DNA of 64,000 nt from CAYLPJ01 sp964385465 (lineage in GTDB: Bacteria; Planctomycetota; Phycisphaerae; SM23-33), in NCBI GenBank assembly GCA_964385465.1, contig CAYLPJ010000037.1, forward strand, positions 1 through 64,000, written 5' to 3'. The stretch's first letter is position 1. Each line of letters starts with the position of its first letter. Positions 34,108 to 41,600 of the stretch are shown in pieces. The position numbers were made by a program, and so were the translations under genes. The notes under the pieces were generated by a model. It did not search any database. It worked only from the letters and a program-made list of their open reading frames with translations, and had not been told where the DNA came from.

Positions 34108-34271
34108 CTAAGCGGTCTCAGATACGTTCGTTGCGGTTCCTGGGCCGGACGCGGCTCGTCTGGCAAGGCGGCCGAAGCAGGCGATGCCGTAGCATCGCCG
34201 ATGCAGGCCAACGCGGCCAGGCGGGCCGGGGACCAGCAGGAACGCAACATAACGTATCTGAGGCCGTTTAG
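34108..34271. repeat. 164-bp imperfect palindrome between HEAT copy 2 and pilin copy 2
   Basis: Arms 34108-34187 and 34192-34271 flank a CGTA loop. The outer 21 bases match at 19 positions (CTAA, then CGG, then CTCAGATACGTT). The inner GGCGATGC/GCATCGCC stem is perfect. The right arm supplies the TAA stop codon of the HEAT copy 2 gene. All four differences in the clearly aligned blocks would be G-U pairs if the plus strand were transcribed. Its origin may be a small palindromic mobile element or a structured RNA; no second copy was noticed in the window. Confidence 0.75.
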
Positions 34272-34954
34272 AGAACGCCGTGTCCGGCAAGGTACTTGCG
34301 AATGGCCTCGATCCTGTCTTTCTGCCCGGCCGGCGGGCGGGTTGCCCGGTAGGGGAACCGCACCACCACGAGTCTGTGAATCGCCGTGATTGCCCACGAC
34401 CGCACGCGCGGGTCCGGGTCCTCGAGGGCCGCGACCAACTCCGAGGCCATCGCCTTGGCGGCTGCGGCATCCCGCGCCCGGTCGGCGATGCGTGCGAGGC
34501 CCTCGGCCGCTCCGGCCCGGACCTCGGGCACCTTCGCCGTGGTCAGCATCTCCGCCAGCGGCTCGGGGGCCGTGTCGGGCAGCCTTCCCATGGCCGCGGC
34601 GGCTTCGCCGCGTACCCGCGGACGCAAGCGGTCGCTCAGGGCCAGTCGCCGCAGGGCCTCGCCCGCGTCGGAGCCGCCCCCGCGAGCGAGGGCACGAACG
34701 GCCCGCACGGCCACGCGATCCTCGACATCGCCGGCCAGGCGCTCAAGCAGCTCGCGCCCGGCCCGGCCGCCCTGCCGGCCGGCGAGAGCCACGGCCTCGA
34801 CGCGGTCGGCCACGCTGGCGCTGCCGGCGAGTTCGTCGGCGTCGGCGGGGCCGGTCAGCAGCCAAAGCACCAGCGCGAGCAACCCGCCGGCCGCGACCAC
34901 GCCGGCAAGCAGCAGCCACGGCCGTCGTTGCTGGGATGTGCTGCTCGTCGCCAT
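34268..34954 (-). CDS. membrane-anchored HEAT-repeat protein (copy 2)
   Basis: A 228-residue paralogue of the protein at 31190-31837. One N-terminal membrane helix (PWLLLAGVVAAGGLLALVLW) is followed by HEAT-like repeats and the shared C-terminal block ELVAALEDPDPRVRSWAITA, then IHRLVVVRFPY. The last codons GVL differ from GMLK of copy 1, and the stop comes from the palindrome. The ATG at 34954 starts MATSSTSQQ. It is the first gene of the HEAT-pilin-pilin-HEAT set. Two -10-like hexamers (35091-35105, minus strand) could belong to a weak promoter without a clear -35. Confidence 0.82.
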   Translation of the reverse strand: MATSSTSQQRRPWLLLAGVVAAGGLLALVLWLLTGPADADELAGSASVADRVEAVALAGRQGGRAGRELLERLAGDVEDRVAVRAVRALARGGGSDAGEALRRLALSDRLRPRVRGEAAAAMGRLPDTAPEPLAEMLTTAKVPEVRAGAAEGLARIADRARDAAAAKAMASELVAALEDPDPRVRSWAITAIHRLVVVRFPYRATRPPAGQKDRIEAIRKYLAGHGVL

Positions 34955-35120
34955 GGGCGGGAAACGTTCCTTGCCGGCACGGGTCGCGCCTTGCGTGAAG
35001 CCGGCTGCATGCCTTTCTCGCCGCGCCTGAGCGACCACGCCAGCCCCGCACCGGGCCTGCCCGGCCGACACCGCGGGCGCAGCAAGCGATTCTATATTGA
35101 TTGTACAGCGCGGCGACGGT

Positions 35121-35133
35121 GGGGGAAACCCCC
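35121..35133 (-). terminator. short hairpin after the membrane protein gene
   Basis: GGGGG, three-base loop, CCCCC begins three bases after the stop codon. There is no T-run, so it is a weak candidate. Confidence 0.35.
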
Positions 35134-35136
35134 GTA

Positions 35137-35775
35137 TCAGTAGAGCATGCCGGTGAGCATGCGGACGATCTCGCCGGCACGGGGGGCGACGGCCACGAGG
35201 GGCGCGACCAGCATGGCCGCGGCGACGAGCAGCAGGGCCATCGCGGTCGGGGTGGTCTCGGCCTCGACGCGGGCGAGCCGAGCGGCGAGGGCGTTCTCGA
35301 ACCGTCGGTGCAGTTCGGCGTCGCCGCCGGTCATGCGGACGGTGACGTTCCGCAGGAGGTGGAAATCGCGGACCTCCAGGGCCGCGCCGCTGTCCGGCAG
35401 CCGCCAGCGTCGTCCATCGCGGCGGGCATCGAGGCCGGCGGCATCGAGGGCGCGGTCGACGGCGCGATCGGCCTCGGCGGGGGTGAGGTTGTAGAGCACC
35501 CACGTTCCCGGCCGAGGAGCCAGCAGCCACAGCACGGCGGCGACCGCGGCGGCCAGGCCGACCGTCGCGGGCACGGACCAATGGAGGCTGAGCATCGGCA
35601 GCAGCAGCAGCGGGCCGAGGGCCAGCAGCAGGAGGGCGAAGTCCCGTCGTCCGGGCAGAAGCTGGGGGTGGCGGCGGGAGTTCAGCAGGCCCAGCGCGAG
35701 GAAGTACAGTGCCACCGGGATCAGCACGGCGGCGACCCTCACGTGCACGTCCAGATGTGCCAGGCCGGCGTTCAT
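35137..35775 (-). CDS. hypothetical membrane protein
   Basis: A 212-residue protein with hydrophobic helices at about 13-32, 44-62, 68-86 and 178-200. Between the third and fourth helix is a soluble region (residues 90-175, rich in Arg and Asp). I do not recognise the family. It is 15 bases from the next upstream gene (35791-36126), which is in the same direction and probably cotranscribed. Nothing supports a specific function. Confidence 0.7.
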   Translation of the reverse strand: MNAGLAHLDVHVRVAAVLIPVALYFLALGLLNSRRHPQLLPGRRDFALLLLALGPLLLLPMLSLHWSVPATVGLAAAVAAVLWLLAPRPGTWVLYNLTPAEADRAVDRALDAAGLDARRDGRRWRLPDSGAALEVRDFHLLRNVTVRMTGGDAELHRRFENALAARLARVEAETTPTAMALLLVAAAMLVAPLVAVAPRAGEIVRMLTGMLY

Positions 35776-35790
35776 GGTCCTGCCTCGGCG

Positions 35791-36126
35791 CTACTTGATA
35801 TCGGAAGGCTCGGCGACCTTCCGGTAACCCAGCGCCTTCATCACGTCGAGCACTTCGGTCCAGGTCGGGAAGGGGCGCTTGTTGACGCGCTTGTACTCGT
35901 TCATCGCCATGAGGAACTCGAACTGCTCCTCGGTCATCTCGCCTTCTTCGGCGCTGCGGCGATCGTCGCTGCGGCGGCGCCCCGGGCCGCGGCGGCGGTC
36001 CAGGCCCGTCCGACGGTCGACGACGCTGCGTCGGTCGCCCTTACGGCGGTCGCTCTGGCGGCGTTCTTCGCCGGCGGGCGAGTCCGTCGGGGGGCTGTCG
36101 GCGTCCTGGCGATTCTCTTCGGTCAT
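35791..36126 (-). CDS. hypothetical Arg/Asp-rich protein
   Basis: A 111-residue protein. Residues about 20-60 are an Asp-Arg-Arg repeat region (RRQSDRRKGDRRSVVDRRTG), strongly basic overall. The C-terminal third (EQFEFLMAMNEYKRVNKRPF, PTWTEVLDVMKALGYRK) is a compact helical domain. The latter resembles small planctomycete domains of unknown function. It lies between a membrane protein and a strongly acidic protein and may interact electrostatically with the acidic neighbour. The ATG at 36126 is the only reasonable start. Confidence 0.7.
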   Translation of the reverse strand: MTEENRQDADSPPTDSPAGEERRQSDRRKGDRRSVVDRRTGLDRRRGPGRRRSDDRRSAEEGEMTEEQFEFLMAMNEYKRVNKRPFPTWTEVLDVMKALGYRKVAEPSDIK

Positions 36127-36177
36127 GGGCTCTCTCCGGGCCTTGCAGGGCCCTTGTGTCGCCGGCGGCAGCCGGGG

Positions 36178-36660
36178 TCAGAATCCGTCGTCCTCGTCCT
36201 CATCCTCGAGCTCGTCGAGGTCGTCGTCCTCGTCGCCGCCGAATAAGCCCTCCTCCTCGTCCTCATCATCGAGGAAGTCCTCGTCGGGCTCGTCGATCTC
36301 CGAGAGGTCGAACGTGTCGTCCTCTTCGTCCTCGTCCTCTTCGTCCTCTTCATCCAACTCGTCGAACTCCGAGAGGTCCTGGCGATCGGCGATGATCTCG
36401 CTGGCCTCGTCGAGCAGCGACTCCGGCACGAGGACGGGCACGCCGTGCGTCATGCCCCGCTGCGCGGCGGCGACGTGCTCGGCGTCCATCTCCTCGATCA
36501 CCTCGTCCTCCAGCCCGGCGCGGGCGGGGATGTCGTGGTCGTGGAGGAGTTCGCAATACTCGTCCGCCTCGTCCACGTGGCGAGCGAAAAAGGCCGGAAC
36601 GTACTGGCTTTCCTCGGCTTCGAACGCATCGGAGCCCGGGGTTTCGTCGTCGGCAGACAT
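36178..36660 (-). CDS. DUF2007-like protein with acidic tail
   Basis: A 160-residue protein. The N-terminal half (FFARHVDEADEYCELLHDHD, then GVPVLVPESLLDEASEII) resembles the DUF2007 fold thought to sense or bind small partners. From about residue 96 the tail is almost entirely Asp and Glu. A strong extended -10 element lies just upstream. It is 51 bases before the basic protein gene and probably shares a transcript with it. Function is unknown; the opposite charges of the two products are notable. Confidence 0.75.
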   Translation of the reverse strand: MSADDETPGSDAFEAEESQYVPAFFARHVDEADEYCELLHDHDIPARAGLEDEVIEEMDAEHVAAAQRGMTHGVPVLVPESLLDEASEIIADRQDLSEFDELDEEDEEDEDEEDDTFDLSEIDEPDEDFLDDEDEEEGLFGGDEDDDLDELEDEDEDDGF

Positions 36661-36698
36661 GCACCACCTCGCGACTGCAGCGGCATCTCCTCAGCGGC

Positions 36699-36707
36699 AT
36701 TATAGCA
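36699..36707 (-). promoter_or_regulatory. extended -10 promoter of the acidic-protein gene
   Basis: On the minus strand TGCTATAAT matches the extended -10 consensus exactly; TTGCCG lies only 13 bases upstream, which is too close for a normal -35. The start would be about 30 bases before the ATG at 36660. Confidence 0.6.
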
Positions 36708-36743
36708 GTTCCATCTTCGGCAACGTAGGACGCGCGAATCAAC

Positions 36744-36764
36744 AAAAAAGCCCATGGGCAGGGC
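36744..36764 (-). terminator. GCCC/GGGC stem followed by six T
   Basis: On the minus strand GCCC, seven-base loop, GGGC and TTTTTT form a small intrinsic-terminator shape. It lies upstream of the acidic-protein promoter, where no minus-strand gene ends, so it may stop an antisense or leader transcript, or be coincidental. Confidence 0.4.
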
Positions 36765-36792
36765 ACGCCGACGAAGCTCGAACAGGCAGTCC

Positions 36793-36821
36793 TTGTGTCT
36801 CGCCCGCGGATGGCCGATACT
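36793..36821 (+). promoter_or_regulatory. sigma70-like promoter of the lipoprotein hydrolase
   Basis: TTGTGT (36793-36798), 17-base spacer, GATACT (36816-36821), about 90 bases before the ATG at 36912. Confidence 0.5.
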
Positions 36822-36911
36822 ATCGAGGTTCTCAGGGCGCCTCATCGCGGGGCCGTCGCCGGAGCGTCGGACCCGCCGCACCGGGGCACGATGATCGTTG
36901 GAGACGCGCAC

Positions 36912-37874
36912 ATGATCCGTCCAGTCCTTCGACCCGCCACGGCGGCCCTGGCGGCGGTCATTCTGGCCGCCGCGGGCGGCTGCAACAGCAACGGCGGCTA
37001 TCTCACGCCCGACCGTCTCGATAACGGTCTGGTCATCATCCTGCCCGGTATCGAGGGCGAAAGCGAGCTGAACCACAACATCCGACGCGGGCTCATCGCC
37101 GGCGGCGTCTACCGCGCCATGCCCATCCACTCCTGGGGCCGCCCCATCCCCGGTCTGGGCATGATCGTCAACCAGATGGACGTGCTGGGCAACCGCCTGG
37201 CCGCCGTCACGGTCGCGAGGATGGTCACCAACTACCAGGACTCCCACCCGGGCAAGCCCGTGCACATCGTCGGGCACAGCGGAGGCGGAGGGATCGCAGT
37301 ATTCGCCGCCGAGGCCCTCCCGGCCGGTCGGCAGGTGGACGGGCTGGTCTTGCTGTCGGCGAGCATCTCCAGCGCGTACGACCTGACCAAGGCGTTGTCC
37401 CGCTGCCGCAAAGGCATCGTGAACTTCTACAACCGCGACGACGGCGGGCTGCTGGGGGTGGGCACGACGATCTTCGGCAATGTCGACGGCATCCGCGGGC
37501 CGTCGGCGGGGTTGCTCGGGTTCGACCAGTTCGGCAAGCCCGGGGCCGGCAAGCTCTACCAGGTCCGCCTCAGCAGCTACCAGTCCGGCGGCGACCCCCA
37601 TGCCTCGACCACGCGCGTGGGCTTCGTCTCCATGCACGTCGCGCCGTGGGTCCTCGCCAAGAGCTGGCCGACCGGCGCCCGCGTGAGCCGCCGGGCCGCC
37701 GCGGCGGCCCGGACAGCGCCGCCGCCCGAGCCCGAGCCGGCCTGCGAGCCGCCCGCGACAACGCGCCCGGCAGAGGACGAAAACGCCGGTGAGGACGGGA
37801 ACGCCGACACCGAAGACGACGAAGAGCCCGGCGAACACGGCGCGGGTGAGACGGTGAAGGCCGCCATCGAGTAG
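36912..37874 (+). CDS. putative lipoprotein alpha/beta hydrolase
   Basis: A 320-residue exported protein. The signal sequence MIRPVLRPATAALAAVILAA ends in AGGC, a plausible lipobox with Cys near residue 22. The hydrolase core has the nucleophile elbow GHSGGGG near residues 120-126, preceded by NYQDSHPGKPVHIV. The Asp and His of the triad cannot be assigned surely; YNRDDGG and SMHVAPW are candidates. The C-terminal 50 residues are Pro-, Glu- and Asp-rich and look like a spacer. No family with known substrate is recognised; it could be a lipase or esterase. An in-frame ATG at 36891 is possible, but the lipoprotein signal favours 36912. Confidence 0.75.
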   Translation: MIRPVLRPATAALAAVILAAAGGCNSNGGYLTPDRLDNGLVIILPGIEGESELNHNIRRGLIAGGVYRAMPIHSWGRPIPGLGMIVNQMDVLGNRLAAVTVARMVTNYQDSHPGKPVHIVGHSGGGGIAVFAAEALPAGRQVDGLVLLSASISSAYDLTKALSRCRKGIVNFYNRDDGGLLGVGTTIFGNVDGIRGPSAGLLGFDQFGKPGAGKLYQVRLSSYQSGGDPHASTTRVGFVSMHVAPWVLAKSWPTGARVSRRAAAAARTAPPPEPEPACEPPATTRPAEDENAGEDGNADTEDDEEPGEHGAGETVKAAIE

Positions 37875-37902
37875 CGGCGGAAACGGGGCGATGCGGTCGC
37901 GG

Positions 37903-38541
37903 TCAGCCCCGGCGGCGCCGGCGGCGCAGGCACGCCACCGCGGCGCCCCACAGCAGCGCGAGCGTCACCGGCTCGGGGATGATGTGCAGCGTGAACGCCG
38001 TGTCGGCGGTCGCGTCGATGCGCACGGGGGCGGTAAGCGTGTCCACCATGAACGTCGGCTCGACGCCGGCGGAGGCGGGGATGTCCACGACCACGTCGCC
38101 CTCGGACATCGTGATCGGCACGGCGAGATTCAGCGTCGCCAGCCCCCCCGTGCCGAACACCGTGTTCAGGTCGGTCACGTTGGACAGCAGGATGTCCACG
38201 TCCCCGCCCGGATAGGTATCGGCATCGATCGCAAGCGGCAGCGCCGCGGCCGCCGGCGTGCTCAAGTCGTCCAACCCGGCGGTGGTGTAGTTCTCGCCCC
38301 AGACGTAGCTCTCGTAGATCAGCCCGGCGGTCGAGAAACGGACGCGGAGGTCGGCGAGCTCGTGCGTATTGGCGTCGTCGCTGGCCAGCCAGACCGTCAA
38401 CTCGAAACTGTCTCCAGGCTGAACGGTGAGTTCCCCGAGCAGGTCGTTGGCGTCGCGGACGACGGGCGTGACGACGTAATCGCCGTAGGCGGGCAGGCAG
38501 GCGAGCAAGCCCACAATCACCGCGGGAACCGTGCGGACCAT
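37903..38541 (-). CDS. PEP-CTERM protein with a cohesin-like domain
   Basis: A 212-residue exported protein with the signal peptide MVRTVPAVIVGLLACLPAYG. The middle (about 40-185) has the beta-sandwich pattern of cohesin-type domains: VQPGDSFELTVWLAS, a LADLRVRFSTAGLIYES strand pair, and GGLATLNLAVPITMSEGDVV. The resemblance is weak by eye. The C-terminus IIPEPVTLALLW with RRRRRRG is a PEP-CTERM signal, indicating exosortase sorting to the cell surface. GGAGAGGAG precedes the ATG at 38541. It lies 155 bases downstream of the giant gene, in the same direction, and has a strong promoter of its own. The giant protein ends in a dockerin-like repeat, so this could be its receptor. Confidence 0.78.
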   Translation of the reverse strand: MVRTVPAVIVGLLACLPAYGDYVVTPVVRDANDLLGELTVQPGDSFELTVWLASDDANTHELADLRVRFSTAGLIYESYVWGENYTTAGLDDLSTPAAAALPLAIDADTYPGGDVDILLSNVTDLNTVFGTGGLATLNLAVPITMSEGDVVVDIPASAGVEPTFMVDTLTAPVRIDATADTAFTLHIIPEPVTLALLWGAAVACLRRRRRRG

Positions 38542-38604
38542 CCGAGACACTCCTCTCCTTTGACGAGCGAGACCCCGAGGGCACACAGGAGCCTCTGACA
38601 TCTC

Positions 38605-38632
38605 ATTGTATGCCAAACGCAGATTCTGTCAA
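38605..38632 (-). promoter_or_regulatory. consensus sigma70-like promoter of the PEP-CTERM/cohesin-like gene
   Basis: On the minus strand perfect TTGACA (38627-38632), 16-base spacer, TACAAT (38605-38610). The start would be about 57 bases before the ATG at 38541. Confidence 0.72.
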
Positions 38633-38660
38633 CCGCAAAGCTTTTCAAACGCCGTTGTTA

Positions 38661-38675
38661 GGCGGCTCCGCCGCC
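38661..38675 (-). terminator. hairpin after the giant gene
   Basis: GGCGGC, three-base loop, GCCGCC, 22 bases after the stop codon at 38697. The T-run is weak. Confidence 0.4.
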
Positions 38676-38696
38676 CTCCGACCTGCCCGGGAACGG

Positions 38697-41600
38697 TCAG
38701 GGCATCTGCGCGCCGTTGCCCGCGCCGCCACGGCCGATCGGGGCCAGGAGCGTGGCCTTACGCTTGGCCAGCGGGTCCAGCCACCAGGCCCTCATGCCCA
38801 CACGCGCAGGCCCGCGCGACGGCAGCACCGCCGGGGCCGGCACGCTGCGGCCACGCAGGGCCATTCGTTCGGCCGGGGTGGGTGCGGCAGGCATGCTTGC
38901 GGCGGCCGCACGCGCCCAGGCATCGCCGGGGGCGACGTCGGGCACGACCCACGTGATCGGCGCCGCGGCGGCGGGGCCCTCATCCGGCAGCGAGAACAGC
39001 CGGTCCCGACCGGGCCGTAGCGGCATGGCCTCGGGGTCTTTCTCGCCGTAGACGCCGACCTCACCCAGCGGCAGGGCCGGATCGCCAATGCCACGTGCGT
39101 CGCGGCCTCGCAGGTTCCGGACGGCTGCGAGGTCCAGCAGGTCCACCGCGCCGTCGGCGTTGACGTCGCGCGTCGCCTGGAGCGGGTCGGCCGGATCGAT
39201 CGGGTTCGTGCCGTACAGGAACCGCACGCGGATGACGTCCAGGTTGTCGGTCCGCATGTCGCCCCACGCGTCGCCGGCCAGAGCGGTCATCCGCCGGGTC
39301 CCGCCGTCGGCCAGTTCGTGCCCGGCCAGGTCGGTCGCGTCCACGCCGACGACATACCGCGCGAAGTCCGGCAGGGCGGCCGGCTGACCCGCGGCGTCGA
39401 GGAATGTGACCACCGCGACGGTCTCGGAGCCGTCGGCGAGTTCGACGTGGGGCGTCAGGTCGGCCAGGCCCGCGGGCTCGGAACCAGCGGCGTCCAGCCC
39501 GGCGATGCTGACGGCGAGGCTTCCGGGATCCACCGGCTCGTCGAAGGTCACCAGCAACCTGCTCAGGCCGGTGGTGCGTCCCTCGGAGAAGCTGCCATCG
39601 TCGGCGATCTCCAGCAGGCCCTCACCGGCGGGACCATGCTCGGCCGCCGAGTGCCATCCCACCGCCGAGGGCGCGGTCGTGTCGACGCCGAACTCAAGGA
39701 GGTTGGCCTCCTCGCGGTTGCCTTCGTTGTCTTCGGCGGCGAACAGCACGCGGTGCGTGCCTTCCTCGCTGAACGCCAACGGCGTGCCGTCGTACACGTA
39801 CCAGTCGATCCCGTCGACGGAGTACTCGATCTTCGCCACGCCCGAGCCGCCGGCCTCGTCCGTCGCCGACAGGGCCACCGTCACCGCCGAGGTGTACCAT
39901 CCCTCGTTGCCGGCCGTGCCCGTCACCGCCGCCTCGCTGGCCGGGGGCTCCAGGTCCAGCTCGCTCTGCACGGCCAGCGGGGCCGACGGGGCACTGCTGT
40001 TTCCGGCCGGGTCGGTCGCCACCGCCGTCAGCTCGTGCGAGCCGCCGGGGATCAGGATGTCCACGGCGATGATGTCGTTCTCCTCGCCGGGCAGGAGGTA
40101 CTGGAAGTGCTCGCCGTCCAAGAGCAGTTCGACGGCCGTGTCCGGCGGCGTCGTGCCGGTCACCGTGATCGGCCCGGTGACCGTCGGGTCGACGGGGTCG
40201 AGGAGCGGCGCGTCCGGCGCGGTCGTATCGAGCACGATCTGGACGTCGACGGTGGCGGTCAGGTCCGCCCCGGTAACGGCATCGGTGCCCGCGAGGGTGA
40301 TCGTGCCCGTGTACGTGCCGTCCGGCGTCCCCTCCGGGACGGTGACGTCGGCATCGAAGTAGACCTCCGCGCCGGCCCCGATGGTCGTCGCGTCGAGGCT
40401 GAAGCTCACGTTCGCGCCGGGGATCGTGTGGCCGGCTCCGTCGGCAAGGTCCCCGGCGGCCACGGCCAGGTCGGCCACGTCCCTCTGCTTGCCGCGCTCG
40501 GCAACGCCCATGGCGAGCACGACGTCCTCGGCGGCGTTGGTCTCCAGCTCGACGCGGGTGTTGAGCGGCTGGAGGAGGGCCGGCAACTGCGGCACCTCGA
40601 TGACGGTCAGGGCGAACGTGCTGCCGGGCTCGACGGCCAGGGCCTCGACGACGAAGCGGTACTCCTCGTCGGCGGGGACGAGGAGCTCGACCCACTCGGT
40701 CGCCGCGGTCGAGCCGCTGTACTCGGCATCACCGATCTCCACGACGTCCTCGGCGAGGGCCTCGTCCCACCCGACGTGGTCGCCCGCCGCATCGTAGACG
40801 TGCAGGTCGAGGTCCGCGCCGTCCGGCTGGGTCAGCAGCAGGCGGAGCCGCCGCGTCGAGCCGGTCGGCACGAACGCCACTTCGCGCACGTCGCCAGGGT
40901 CGATCGTGTCCGCCAGAGGCACGCGGACGGTCTGCTGGCCGAACGCGTTCAGTTCATCGGCCGTGCCGACGTAGAAGTGCGAGGTGTAGGGCCCGACCAT
41001 GTCGGTGGTCATCGTGGCCGGATCGACGACCTGGAGGTAGACCTCGACGTGGTGCCCGTCGTAGTCGACGAGGGTCGATCGCACGCCGCCGTAGCCGACG
41101 GTAAGGTCGCCGAGGGCGCCGGCTTCGACGGTGACGGCGTCGCCGGTTACGCTGCCGGCCTCCTGGTCGCCGCTGTAGATACGCAGGACGGGGCTGATCT
41201 GGAGCGGCCCGGTGTAGCCGTTGCGTACGGTCACATGGGCCGTGCCCAGCCCGGCGAGCTCGTCGTCGGCGATCTCGATGTCCGGCGTGCTGACGACCTC
41301 CATGGAGACCGGCAGGCGGGGATCGACAAGCCGGTTCTCCTCGAGGTACTGGAGGTGGTTCATGATGTCGAAGCTCATCCGCCAGACGCCCGACTCCTCG
41401 ACGGCCGTGCGATGGAACAGGTCCAGCAGCCGCTTGGCGATGTGCTTGTAGCCCCACGTCTCGGCCATGTAGACCTGGTGGATGGCCAGATCCAGCGAGA
41501 TATCGGTGGCCATGGCCAGCATGCTGGTGCCGGCGCCCAGGCTCGCCCCGGCGGGGCCGGACATGCTGATGACGCTGCTGGCCATGCTTCCGGCCAGCAC

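Noticed and set aside
35091..35105. Full promoter for HEAT copy 2
   Set aside because: Two -10-like hexamers are present but no acceptable -35 at the right distance.
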